Shown here piece by piece: positions 43,562 through 52,374 of a stretch of DNA of 64,000 nucleotides; position 1 is the first letter of the stretch; every line of letters starts with the position of its first letter. The translations under genes were made by a program, and so were the position numbers. The stretch is from Streptomyces sp. 1331.2 (GTDB taxonomy: Bacteria; Actinomycetota; Actinomycetes; Streptomycetales; Streptomycetaceae). The stretch lies in the NCBI RefSeq assembly GCF_900199205.1, contig NZ_OBMJ01000001.1:7061001-7125000 (forward strand), given 5' to 3'. The notes beneath the pieces were generated by a model. It had not been told where the DNA came from, did no database searches, and worked only from the letters and a program-made list of their open reading frames with translations.

Positions 43562-43675
43562 TCCGAAGCGCCCTGGACCACGACGTCCGGGGCGTTCGGC
43601 TTGCCGCTCCACCGCCACCGCGGCGGAGCGAGGACCGGTGACGACCCGGGACGCCCCGGGGGAGGAGCCCGCTGC

Positions 43676-45733
43676 ATGTGGGATGAGGCGTTTCCCAGCT
43701 TCCTGATCGGGCTGCGCGAGGGCCTGGAAGCCGGACTGATCGTGTCGATCCTGATCGCCACACTGGTCCGGGCGGACCAGAAGGCCCGGCTGCCCCAGGT
43801 GTGGACGGGCGTCGCGGCGGCCCTCGCACTCAGCCTGAGCTTCGGCGCGGTGCTCACCTTCACCGCGGCCAACCTCTCCGGCCACGCCCAGGAGGCGTTC
43901 GGCGGCGTGCTCAGCCTGATCGCCGTCTGCTTCGTCACCGCGATGGTGTTCTGGATGCGGCGCTCGGCGCGCACCCTCTCCGCCGAACTGAAGGAGAAGG
44001 TCCAGGCCTCGCTGGCGATCGGCGCCGGCGCGCTGGTCCTCACCAGCCTCCTGGCGGTCGCCCGCGAGGGCCTGGAGACCTCCCTCTTCCTGTGGACCAA
44101 CGTGCGCACCGCCGGGGAGACCACCGGGCCGCTGATCGGCGCGGCCGTCGGCCTGGTGCTCGCCACCGCGCTCTGCTGGGGCCTGTACCGGCGCGCGCTG
44201 AAGATGAACCTCACCCGGTTCTTCACCGTCACCGGCGCCGGTCTGATCGTCGTCGCGGCGGGCGTGCTCGGCTACGGGCTGCGCGACCTGCAGGAGTCCG
44301 GCCTGGTCGGCGGCGGGGGCACGTACGCCTTCGACCTGAGCGGGCAGCTGGACGCCTCGTCCTGGTACGCCACGCTCGTCCAGGGGACGCTCAACCTGAC
44401 CGTCACCATGACGGTCCTGCAGGTGGTGGGGTACGTCGCGTACCTGGGCGTGGTGATGACGATGTTCGTCGAGGGTGTGCGGGGTGGTGGGGTGCCCGCT
44501 TCGGCGCCGGCGTCGGCGTCGGGTTCGGGTTCGGGTCCGGCTGAGGTGAAGGGCGGGGACGGGGCGGGGCGTTCGGGCCGTCCGCGCTGGGTGCTGCCGA
44601 CCGCGCTGGTCGCCGTGCCGGTGGTGGTGGCCGGGGCCGTGATCGCGGTCGGCGACGGCAAGCAGGACAGCGCCGCCACCGTGTCCGTCTCCGAGCAGGA
44701 CTGCGGAAAGGGCTTCGCCGCCCCGCAGCCCGGCCAGCAGGTGTTCCAGATGCACAACACCGGTGACAAGGTCTCCGAGGTGTACCTGGTGAACCCGGGC
44801 ACCGGCGCGGTCTACGGCGAGATCGAAGGCCTGGCACCCGGCACCACCCGGGCCCTGACCGCCACCATCGGCTCCGGCGACTACGCCTGGCGCTGCGTGC
44901 CCACCGGCGGGAACGCCGTCACCTCAGCCGCCGTGCACATCACCGGCGGCAGCGAGGTCAAGGCCGTCAAGCCCGTCTCCGAAGACGACCTCAAGGGCCC
45001 GCTCGACGCCTACAAGGACTACGTCACCCAGGGCCTGACGACCCTCATGACGCAGACCCAGAAGCTGCAGACCGACGTGCACTCCGGCGACCTCGCCGCC
45101 GCCAAGGCCGACTGGCTCGCCGCGCACCTGCAGTACGCCTCGCTGGGCGCCGCCTACGGCACCTTCGCCGACCTCGACGGCAAGATCGACGGGCGCGCGG
45201 ACGGCCTCGCCGACAAGTACCAGGACAAGGGCTTCACCGGCTTCCTGCGGCTGGAGTACGGTCTCTGGCACGGCCAGTCCGCCGCCGACCTGACGCCCGT
45301 CGCCGACGAGCTGGCGCAGAACGTCGCCAAGCTGGTGCACGACTTCCCCACCCAGGACTTCGCGCCGGGCGACCTGCCGCTGCGCGCCCACGAGATACTG
45401 GAGAACACCCTCCAGTTCGAGCTCACCGGCGACACCGACATGGGCAGCGGCACCAACCTGGCCACCGCCCAGGCCAACCTGGCCGGCACCCAGGAGCTGC
45501 TGACGCTGCTGCAGCCGCTGCTCGACGAACGCGACCCGCAGGTCCTGGTCCGGGTGAACGCCGGGATGAAGCGGCTCGGGGACCTCGTCGCCGCCGCCCG
45601 TACGCCCGAGGGCTGGACCCCGGTCGACCGGCTCCCCGCCGACGGCCGCCGCCGGATCAACGGCGCCACCGGCCAGCTGCTCGAAGACCTCGCCCCCATC
45701 CCCGCCCTGCTCGAAGTCCGGAAGGCCGCCTGA
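43676..45733 (+). CDS. efeU: EfeU-EfeO fusion: iron permease with cupredoxin and M75 domains
   Basis: This 685-aa protein joins two components of the EfeUOB ferrous/ferric iron uptake system. Residues 1-270 are the FTR1/OFeT permease with seven membrane helices and both REXXE iron-exchange motifs (REGLE, 14-18 and 130-134). A Ser/Gly linker and another membrane helix (about 305-325) lead to an extracellular cupredoxin-like EfeO N-domain (about 333-435) and an M75/imelysin EfeO domain (about 437-680; RLEYGLWHGQSAAD). Separate genes are the rule in E. coli, while fused forms occur in actinobacteria. The ATG at 43676 has GGAGGAG upstream. It is coupled to efeB by a 1-nt overlap and preceded by an iron box. 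Confidence 0.93.
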   Translation: MWDEAFPSFLIGLREGLEAGLIVSILIATLVRADQKARLPQVWTGVAAALALSLSFGAVLTFTAANLSGHAQEAFGGVLSLIAVCFVTAMVFWMRRSARTLSAELKEKVQASLAIGAGALVLTSLLAVAREGLETSLFLWTNVRTAGETTGPLIGAAVGLVLATALCWGLYRRALKMNLTRFFTVTGAGLIVVAAGVLGYGLRDLQESGLVGGGGTYAFDLSGQLDASSWYATLVQGTLNLTVTMTVLQVVGYVAYLGVVMTMFVEGVRGGGVPASAPASASGSGSGPAEVKGGDGAGRSGRPRWVLPTALVAVPVVVAGAVIAVGDGKQDSAATVSVSEQDCGKGFAAPQPGQQVFQMHNTGDKVSEVYLVNPGTGAVYGEIEGLAPGTTRALTATIGSGDYAWRCVPTGGNAVTSAAVHITGGSEVKAVKPVSEDDLKGPLDAYKDYVTQGLTTLMTQTQKLQTDVHSGDLAAAKADWLAAHLQYASLGAAYGTFADLDGKIDGRADGLADKYQDKGFTGFLRLEYGLWHGQSAADLTPVADELAQNVAKLVHDFPTQDFAPGDLPLRAHEILENTLQFELTGDTDMGSGTNLATAQANLAGTQELLTLLQPLLDERDPQVLVRVNAGMKRLGDLVAAARTPEGWTPVDRLPADGRRRINGATGQLLEDLAPIPALLEVRKAA

Positions 45734-47064
45734 TGACCGACCACACCGCAGCCGCCGGCTCCTGCCCCGTCCCGCACGCCGCCGCCGACCCGGCCGAAGC
45801 TTCCGCCGCGCAGGGCGGGTGCCCGGCCGGGCCGGCCCGGCGCGGGTTCGTCCGGGCCGCGCTCGGGGCGGGCGCCGGAGCGGCCGTGCTCGCCGGCGGC
45901 GCCTTCACCCTCGGCGCCGGTCCGGCCGCCGCCGGGGACGGCCACCAGGCCAAGAGCGGCGCGGTGCCGTTCCACGGCGACCACCAAGCCGGCATCACCA
46001 CCCCCGCCCCCGGCCACGCGGCCTTCGTCTCCTGCCAGGTGATCGCCCAGGACCGCAAGGGCCTCGAAGAACTCCTCAGGATCCTGACCGAGCGGATCCG
46101 CTTCCTCACCGCCGGCGGCACCCCGCCGGACCTCGGCGTCGGCGCGCCGCCCTCGGACAGCGGCATCCTCGGGCCGACCGTCCCCACCGACAACCTGACC
46201 GTCACCGTCGGCGTCGGCGCCTTGCTCTTCGACGACCGCTACGGACTGGCCAAGGCCAAACCGGCCAAGCTGGCGCCGATGAAGACCTTCCCCAACGACA
46301 ACCTGCAGGCCGCCGAACTGCACGGCGACCTCTCGTTGCAGATCTGCGCCGACCGCCAGGACACCGTGCTGCACGCGCTGCGCGACATCACCCGGCACAC
46401 CCGGGGCGCGATGCAGATCCTCTGGCGGATCGACGGCTTCCAGAACCAGTCCCGCCCGGACGGAGCCCAGCGCAACCTGCTCGGCTTCAAGGACGGCATC
46501 GTCAACCCGGACACCACCTCCTCGCGCGAGATGGACCGGCTGGTCTGGGTCACCGACGGGCAGGGCGAGCCCGCCTGGGCGACCGGCGGCAGCTACCAGG
46601 TGATCCGGATCATCCGGATGCTGATCGAGTTCTGGGACCGCGTCAAACTCAGCGAGCAGGAGAAGATGTTCGGCCGCCGCCGCGACACCGGCGCGCCGCT
46701 GGACGGCCGTCAGGAGACCGACGCGCCGGACTACGCCAAGGACCCGGACGGCACGGCGATCCCGCTCGACGCGCACATCCGGCTCGCCAACCCGCGCACC
46801 GCCGACACCGACGCCTCCCGCATCCTGCGCCGGGGCTTCAACTACGACCGGGGCGTCGACGCGGCGGGCAACCTGGACATGGGGCTGGTGTTCTGCTGCT
46901 ACCAGCAGGACGTGGTGCGGCAGTTCGAGGCCACCCAGACCCGGCTCATCGGCGAGCCGCTGGTGGACTACATCTCGCCGACCGGCGGCGGGTACTTCTT
47001 CGTCCTGCCGGGCGTGAAGGACAACGCCGACTGGCTCGGGCGGGGGCTGCTGGCGGCCGTCTGA
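45733..47064 (+). CDS. efeB: EfeB, Tat-exported DyP-type haem peroxidase
   Basis: This 443-aa dye-decolourising-type peroxidase is the haem enzyme of the Efe system, oxidising Fe2+ or releasing iron from haem outside the membrane. The twin-arginine signal (RRGFVRAALG, RR at 36-37) is followed by a hydrophobic helix. The peroxidase domain has the family GxxDG motif (LLGFKDGIVNPD), NYDRGVD and a C-terminal PTGGGYFFVLPG. The proximal haem His is probably in DAHIRLANPR. The ATG shares one base with the efeUO stop, so translation is coupled. A strong terminator lies 32 nt downstream. Confidence 0.95.
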   Translation: MTDHTAAAGSCPVPHAAADPAEASAAQGGCPAGPARRGFVRAALGAGAGAAVLAGGAFTLGAGPAAAGDGHQAKSGAVPFHGDHQAGITTPAPGHAAFVSCQVIAQDRKGLEELLRILTERIRFLTAGGTPPDLGVGAPPSDSGILGPTVPTDNLTVTVGVGALLFDDRYGLAKAKPAKLAPMKTFPNDNLQAAELHGDLSLQICADRQDTVLHALRDITRHTRGAMQILWRIDGFQNQSRPDGAQRNLLGFKDGIVNPDTTSSREMDRLVWVTDGQGEPAWATGGSYQVIRIIRMLIEFWDRVKLSEQEKMFGRRRDTGAPLDGRQETDAPDYAKDPDGTAIPLDAHIRLANPRTADTDASRILRRGFNYDRGVDAAGNLDMGLVFCCYQQDVVRQFEATQTRLIGEPLVDYISPTGGGYFFVLPGVKDNADWLGRGLLAAV

Positions 47065-47096
47065 CGTGCTGACGTGATGTGCTGAGGTGATGTGCG

Positions 47097-47132
47097 GGCG
47101 GGCCCGGCGCGTTGCTGCGTACCGGGCCCGCC
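47097..47132. terminator. Bidirectional terminator between efeB and the kinase gene
   Basis: GGCGGGCCCGG (47097-47107) pairs perfectly with CCGGGCCCGCC (47122-47132) across a 14-nt loop, 32 nt after the efeB stop and 64 nt from the convergent histidine kinase stop. The sequence around it carries short imperfect repeats (GACGTG, GTCTGCTCGGG). Confidence 0.88.
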
Positions 47133-47196
47133 GTGTCTGCTCATGGCCTGCTCGGGTGTCTGCTCGGGCGTCTGTTCGTGCGCGCGTCCGCGAGGG

Positions 47197-48585
47197 TCAG
47201 GGGCCGAGGGTGAAGCCGATGGCCGCTCCGCCGCCCTCCCGGTTGGCGGCGAAGGCGGTGCCGCCGTGCGAGCGGGCGACCTCGTGCACGATCGCCAGGC
47301 CCAGCCCCGAACCGGGCAGGCTACGGGCGGCGGTGGCCCGGTAGAAGCGGTCGAAGACCCGGTCGAGATCGGCTTCCTCGATGCCCGGGCCGCGGTCGCG
47401 CACCTCCACCCGGGGGCCGCGCACCACGACCTCGATCGGGCCCGTCCCGGCCGGGTCGAACTTGGCGGCGTTGTCCAGCAGGTTGCCCACCGCGCGGGCC
47501 AGCGCGTCCGGGTGGGCGGTGACGACCGTGTCGTCCGCGTCCACGGTGATCTCCCGGTCACTGCGCCGCCGGGCCTGTGCGGCGGCCCGCTGGACCAGCT
47601 CGGCCAGCACCACCTCGACCGGTTCCCCGTCCGCCTTGCGGTCCGCCGCGAGCGCCACCAGCTCCTCCACCAGTTGGGTCAACTCCCGTGCTTCCTCGGC
47701 CAGATCGGCCATCAGCGCAGCGCGCTCCGAGGGCGGCAGCCGGTCCAGGGCGGGCAGCACCGAGAGGTTGGTGCGCAGGCTGGTCAGCGGGGTGCGCAGC
47801 TCGTGCCCGGCGTCCTGGACCAGCCGGCGCTGGTTCTCCTTGGCGGTGGCGAGCCGGACCAGCATCCGGTCGAAGGCGCGGCCGAGCCGGCCCACCTCGT
47901 CCGTCCCGGCAGCGGGCACCGGGACATCCAACCGCCCGCTGGCGGCGACCAGTTCGGCCGCGTCGGTGAGTCGGACCAGCCGGCCGGTGATCCGTCCGGC
48001 GAGCAGCCAGCCGGCCGAACCCCCGATCAGCACGACGGCGGCCACCACGGCCACCATCTGCCGGCGCAGCTTCTCCAAAAGCTCCTCGATGTCGCCGAGT
48101 TGCTGCACGATCTGGACGGCGCCGCGGCCGCCGCCGAGCGAGACCACGCCCACCCGGCAGGTGTTGCGGCCGAGCCGGCGCATGTCCGTCACCGTCCGGG
48201 CGGGGGTGTCGGCGCGGGCGAGCTCGCGGTCGGCCGCCGTGGTCGGGACGTCGAGGTGGGCGCTGCCCGGGAGGACGACCCCGTCGCTGTCCAGGGGCTG
48301 CGCGGTGACCCGGATCGGGTGCAGCAGCTGCTCGCCCAGTCCGCTCGGGCTGCTGAAGTCCCCCGGGTACAGCCTCTCGCGCTCGACCTGGCCGCTCACC
48401 GCCCGTACGGCCGAGGTGAAGTCGTCCGTCTCGTCGTCGCGGATCAGGTGGGCAGCCGCGCGGTAGCCGAGCAGGCCGATCACCACCGCGACCAGCGCCG
48501 CCATCGCGGCGAAGGCGAGCGAGAGGGTGGTGCGCAGCCCGGTGCGCGGCAGGCGCGGGCTCCGGGGCGCCGCCGGGCCGGTCAC
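47197..48585 (-). CDS. Sensor histidine kinase (MprB-like)
   Basis: This 462-aa membrane sensor has membrane helices at about 20-42 and 177-197 enclosing an extracellular domain of about 135 residues with one Cys (RNTCRVGVV), a HAMP domain (198-250), the phospho-acceptor box QDAGHELRTPLTSLRTNL (His261) and an ATP-binding domain (VGNLLDNAAKFDPAG, DRGPGIEEADLD, GSGLGLAIVHEVA). All kinase boxes are intact. Its GTG start overlaps the response-regulator stop (GTGA), so the pair is co-translated. The domain order and sequence resemble MprB of the envelope-stress system. The signal sensed is unknown. Confidence 0.93.
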   Translation of the reverse strand: MTGPAAPRSPRLPRTGLRTTLSLAFAAMAALVAVVIGLLGYRAAAHLIRDDETDDFTSAVRAVSGQVERERLYPGDFSSPSGLGEQLLHPIRVTAQPLDSDGVVLPGSAHLDVPTTAADRELARADTPARTVTDMRRLGRNTCRVGVVSLGGGRGAVQIVQQLGDIEELLEKLRRQMVAVVAAVVLIGGSAGWLLAGRITGRLVRLTDAAELVAASGRLDVPVPAAGTDEVGRLGRAFDRMLVRLATAKENQRRLVQDAGHELRTPLTSLRTNLSVLPALDRLPPSERAALMADLAEEARELTQLVEELVALAADRKADGEPVEVVLAELVQRAAAQARRRSDREITVDADDTVVTAHPDALARAVGNLLDNAAKFDPAGTGPIEVVVRGPRVEVRDRGPGIEEADLDRVFDRFYRATAARSLPGSGLGLAIVHEVARSHGGTAFAANREGGGAAIGFTLGP

Positions 48586-49262
48586 TGGCGGCGCAGCGTG
48601 TAGCCGACGCCGCGGACGGTGTGGATCAGCGGGGGCAGACCGGGGCGGTCGAGCTTGCGGCGCAGGTAGCCGATGAAGACGGCGAGGTTCTTCGAACCCG
48701 GGCCGAAGTCGTACCCCCAGATCCGCTCGTACAGGGTCGCCTGGTCGAGGACGGCTCCGGCGTGCCGGGCCAGCAGCTCCAGCAGGTCGAACTCGGTGCG
48801 GGAGAGTTCGAGCTCCTCCCCGGCGCGCCAGGCCCGCCGGGCGGGCGGCTCGATCCGCAGGTCGGCGACGGCAAGGACCTCGGCGGCGGGGGCGGGCGGG
48901 TTGCGGCGCAGCAGGGCGCGCAGCCGGGCGAACAGCTCCTCCACGTCGAAGGGCTTGACCAGGTAGTCGTCGGCCCCGGCGTCCAGACCGGCGATCCGGT
49001 CCGGGACCTCGACCCGGGCGGTGAGCATCAGCACCGGGGTGCGGTCGCCGGCCTCGCGCAGCCGGCGGCAGACCTCCAGCCCGTCCGGCTCGGGCATCAT
49101 CACGTCGAGCACCAGGACGTCCGGGCGTTGCTCGGCGAGGACGGCCAGGGTCTGGGTACCGTTCGCGGCGATCCGCACCCGGTAGCCCTGCAGCATCAGC
49201 GCGCGGCCGAGCGAGTCGCGGATGGCCCGGTCGTCCTCGGCGATCAGCACGGTGTGGGTCAT
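48582..49262 (-). CDS. OmpR-family response regulator (MprA-like)
   Basis: This 226-aa regulator is a receiver plus winged helix. The receiver has the acidic pair EDD (9-11), phospho-Asp53 in LVLDVMMPEPDG, Thr81 and Lys103 (YLVKPFD). The DNA-binding domain carries ELSRTEFDLLELLARHAGAV, YERIWGYDFGPGSKNLAV and IHTVRGVGYTLRRQ, typical of OmpR/PhoB. It is the partner of the histidine kinase encoded next. The ATG at 49262 has AGGGAGA 9 nt upstream. It diverges from the GltD-like gene across 248 nt that includes a 22-bp tandem repeat. Confidence 0.95.
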   Translation of the reverse strand: MTHTVLIAEDDRAIRDSLGRALMLQGYRVRIAANGTQTLAVLAEQRPDVLVLDVMMPEPDGLEVCRRLREAGDRTPVLMLTARVEVPDRIAGLDAGADDYLVKPFDVEELFARLRALLRRNPPAPAAEVLAVADLRIEPPARRAWRAGEELELSRTEFDLLELLARHAGAVLDQATLYERIWGYDFGPGSKNLAVFIGYLRRKLDRPGLPPLIHTVRGVGYTLRRQ

Positions 49263-49316
49263 GACGAGGATTCTCCCTGGCGTGCTCACGGCGGTTACCG
49301 GCGGGGCCGCGGGTCG

Positions 49317-49382
49317 TCCCGGCGGTCTCGTACGGCTGTCCCGGCGGGCTCCTACGGCTGCCCCGGCGGGCTCGTCCGGCCG
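49317..49382. repeat. 22-bp tandem repeat, three copies
   Basis: Units TCCCGGCGGTCTCGTACGGC (49317), TCCCGGCGGGCTCCTACGGC (49339) and CCCCGGCGGGCTCGTCCGGC (49361) follow one another at 22 bp, about two helical turns, in the divergent region between the two-component genes and gltD. Copies differ at a few positions. Confidence 0.7.
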
Positions 49383-49510
49383 CCGCTTTCGCGCGCTGCT
49401 CCGTGGGCGTACCGTGGCCACACCGGGCGTACGGCGCCGGCGGCCACCCGCTGCCGCGGCCGTCGGGCGGACCGCCCGGTCCGTGTCGGCACGTCCTGCC
49501 GGAGGCCGTG

Positions 49511-51076
49511 ATGGCAGACCGGAAGGCCTTTCCAGACCAGATGGCGTTCCTCACCACCCCGCGCGCGGAGCGGGCGCGGCGGGACGCGCGGGAACGGCTG
49601 GCGGACCGGCGGGAGGTGTACCGGCCCGGGGAGCTGCTGCCGATGGTGGGCGGGCAGGCGGAGCGGTGCATGGACTGCGGGCTGCCGTTCTGCCACAGCG
49701 CCTGCCCGCTCGGGAACCTCGTGCCGGAGTGGAACCGGCTGGTGGCGGCCGGGGACTGGCGGGCCGCGGCGGACCGGCTGCTGGCGACCAACAACTTCCC
49801 GGAGTTCACCGGGCGGCTCTGCCCGGCGCCCTGCGAGAGCGCCTGTGTCCTGGCGATCGACGGGGCGGCGGTGGCCATCAAGAACGTGGAGCTGGCCATT
49901 GCGGACCGGGCCTGGGAGGAGGGGTGGGACGGTCCGCGGCCGGCCGAGCGGGGCGGCGGGGGACGGCCGGGCGGTGGCGGGCGTGGCGGTGATCGGTCCG
50001 GCGGTGGCGGGGACGGCGGTGGCGGGCGTGGTGGTGGCGGGCGGGTCGCGGTGATCGGATCCGGTCCGGCCGGGCTGGCCGCCGCCCAGCAGCTGACCCG
50101 GGCCGGGCACGCCACCACGGTGTACGAACGAGCCGACCGCCCCGGCGGGCTGCTGCGCTACGGCATCCCGCCGTTCCGGTTGGAGAAGCACCGGCTGGAG
50201 CGGCGGCTCGACCAGCTGCGGGCCGAGGGCACGACGTTCTGCACCGGGGTGTGGATCGGCCGGGACGTCGCGGGCGAGGAACTGCGGGCCGGGTACGACG
50301 CGTTGGTCGTCGCGGTCGGCGCCACCGCCTGCCGGGAGCTGCCGGTGCCCGGGCGTGAACTGCCCGGGGTGCACCCGGCGATGGAGTACCTGACCTGGGC
50401 GAACCGGGTGGACGAGGGCGACTGCCCGGTCTCGCCGGTCTCCGCCGAGGGCCGCCACGTGGTGATCGTCGGTGGCGGGGACACCGCGGCCGACTGCCTG
50501 GGGACGGCGCTGCGCCAGCACGCCGCCTCGGTCACCCAGTTGGACATCAACCCGCGCCCGCCCGAGCGTCGGGCGCCCGGGCAGCCCTGGCCCGTCCACC
50601 CCAAGGTGTACCGGGAGACCACCTCGCATGAGGAGTCCGGTGCCGTCGGGGCCGGGCCCCGGCTGTTCGCGGCGGCCACCGTGGCCTTCGAACCGGGCCC
50701 GGATGGCCGGCTCGCCGCCGTCCGCTTCGCCGAGCCCGAACCCGCCGACCGCAGCCCGCGGGCGGGCACCGAGCAGCGCCTGCCGGCGCAACTCGTGCTG
50801 CTCGCCCTGGGCTTCACCGGGCCGGAGCCGGACCAGCGGCTCTTCGCCCAACTCGGCCTCGCCACGGGCCCGGAGGGCACGCTCGCCAGGGACGACGGCT
50901 TCGCCACCACGACGGAGGGTGTGTTCGTCGCGGGTGACGCCGGGCGCGGGCAGTCGCTGATCGTCTGGGCGATCGCCGAGGGACGGGCGGCGGCCGCCGC
51001 GGTCGACCGCTACCTGCGGGGGAGCACCGAACTCCCGGCGCCGATCCGGGCATCGTCGCGGGCGCTCACGGTGTGA
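49511..51076 (+). CDS. Glutamate synthase small subunit-like FAD/NADPH oxidoreductase
   Basis: This 521-aa GltD-type protein has an N-terminal ferredoxin-like domain with Cys53, 56, 61 and 65 (CMDCGLPFCHSACPLGN) and Cys104, 108 and 112 (GRLCPAPCESAC), a FAD site (VAVIGSGPAGLAAAQQL), an NADPH site (HVVIVGGGDTAADCLGTA) and the closing VFVAGDAGRGQSLIVWAI. It would pass electrons from NADPH to iron-sulfur clusters. Between the first two domains a glycine-rich insert of about 38 residues (141-178) is unusual for GltD. No gltB is adjacent, so it may serve another partner. The ATG at 49511 has GGAGG upstream. Confidence 0.88.
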   Translation: MADRKAFPDQMAFLTTPRAERARRDARERLADRREVYRPGELLPMVGGQAERCMDCGLPFCHSACPLGNLVPEWNRLVAAGDWRAAADRLLATNNFPEFTGRLCPAPCESACVLAIDGAAVAIKNVELAIADRAWEEGWDGPRPAERGGGGRPGGGGRGGDRSGGGGDGGGGRGGGGRVAVIGSGPAGLAAAQQLTRAGHATTVYERADRPGGLLRYGIPPFRLEKHRLERRLDQLRAEGTTFCTGVWIGRDVAGEELRAGYDALVVAVGATACRELPVPGRELPGVHPAMEYLTWANRVDEGDCPVSPVSAEGRHVVIVGGGDTAADCLGTALRQHAASVTQLDINPRPPERRAPGQPWPVHPKVYRETTSHEESGAVGAGPRLFAAATVAFEPGPDGRLAAVRFAEPEPADRSPRAGTEQRLPAQLVLLALGFTGPEPDQRLFAQLGLATGPEGTLARDDGFATTTEGVFVAGDAGRGQSLIVWAIAEGRAAAAAVDRYLRGSTELPAPIRASSRALTV

Positions 51077-51291
51077 GGGGTCGGTCGAGGGTCGAGGGTC
51101 GAGGGTCGCGGGGTGGGGGACGGGGGGCTGAGAGCTTGCGGGCCGGGGGCTCGCGACCTCGCTGGAGCTCGCCCCGGCCTCGGTGGAACTGGACTTCCCG
51201 CGTCCGGGCGAGGTCGTGACGGCGGACCGGTTGCGGCTGGATCGGGGATGATCCCGCGGGGTGTGATCCTGCGTGGGTGGCCTCGACCGGG

Positions 51292-52308
51292 TCAGCGGCC
51301 GTCGGCGGTGCGTGGTGCTGTGCGCGGTGCTTCGTGTGGAGACGGGTGCGGTGTTGTGTCCCGCGTTGCGTGTAGGGCGTCGCGCAGGTGGCCGTCCGCG
51401 GCGGTGAGGAGGCGGGCGGCGGTGGGCGCGTCCACATCGGCGAGCAGGACGAGGACCGCCTCCTTCGCCCGGCCGTCGGTCGCGGTGAGGGCGTGGCGGA
51501 CGGCCTCCTCGTCAGCGCCGGTGGCCTCGGCGACGATCCGGCGGGCGCGCTCGCGCAGTTTGGCGTTGGTGGCCCGGACGTCGACCATCAGATTTCCGTA
51601 CGTCCGGCCGAGGCGGACCATCACGGCCGTGGACAGCATGTTGAGCACCAGCTTCTGTGCGGTGCCCGCCTTGAGCCGGGTCGACCCGGCCAGCACCTCG
51701 GGGCCGACCTCCACCTCGATGCCCAGCTCGGCGGCGGCCACCAGCGCCGAACCGCGGTTGCACGCCAGGCCGACCGTCAGCGCACCGGTGGCCCGCGCGG
51801 CCCGGACGGCCGCCACCGCGTACGGCGTCCGGCCGGACGCGGAGACGCCGACCAGGGTGTCGGCGGCGGTGAGGCCGAGCGCGGCCACGTCGGCCTCGGC
51901 GAGGTCGGGGCGGTCCTCGGCGCCCTCGACGGCCTCCGTGACGGCCGTCCGGCCGCCCGCGATCAGGCCCACGACCAGCGCCGGATCGGTGCCGAAGGTC
52001 GGCGGGCACTCCGCGGCGTCCAGCACACCGAGCCGCCCGGCCGACCCCGCGCCGGCGTAGACCAGCCGACCGCCGCGTGCCATCCGGGCGGCCACCGCGT
52101 CCACCACGGCGGCGATCCGCTCCAGCTGCCCGGCGACGGCGGCGGGCACGGCGCGGTCCTCGGCGTTCATCAGGCGGAGCAGCTCGGGGGTGGGCAGTTG
52201 GTCGATCGCGGCCCAGTCGGGGCGGATCCGCTCCGTGGGCGGCACGGGGGTGGCGTCGGCGGCGCGGCCGGAGCCGGGGGTGTGGGGCGTGGTGGCGGGC
52301 TGGTTCAT
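51292..52308 (-). CDS. murQ: N-acetylmuramic acid 6-phosphate etherase
   Basis: This 338-aa SIS-domain lyase splits the lactyl ether of MurNAc 6-phosphate to GlcNAc 6-phosphate and D-lactate during cell-wall recycling. Family motifs are YAGAGSAGRLGVLDAAECPP (with the catalytic Glu), GVSASGRTPYAVAA, RLKAGTAQKLVLNMLST and VDVRATNAKLRERARRI. The core is complete. The C-terminus carries a low-complexity tail of about 25 residues (TTPHPSPHEAPRTAPRT) not usual in the family. The ATG at 52308 has GGGGA upstream. No MurNAc transporter or MurR-type regulator is nearby. Confidence 0.95.
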   Translation of the reverse strand: MNQPATTPHTPGSGRAADATPVPPTERIRPDWAAIDQLPTPELLRLMNAEDRAVPAAVAGQLERIAAVVDAVAARMARGGRLVYAGAGSAGRLGVLDAAECPPTFGTDPALVVGLIAGGRTAVTEAVEGAEDRPDLAEADVAALGLTAADTLVGVSASGRTPYAVAAVRAARATGALTVGLACNRGSALVAAAELGIEVEVGPEVLAGSTRLKAGTAQKLVLNMLSTAVMVRLGRTYGNLMVDVRATNAKLRERARRIVAEATGADEEAVRHALTATDGRAKEAVLVLLADVDAPTAARLLTAADGHLRDALHATRDTTPHPSPHEAPRTAPRTADGR

Positions 52309-52374
52309 GTCGCGAGCGTCCCCGGGTGCGGGCGGCCTGAATCCGGGCAAGCGTGGGTGGAGGAGGTGGAGGTC

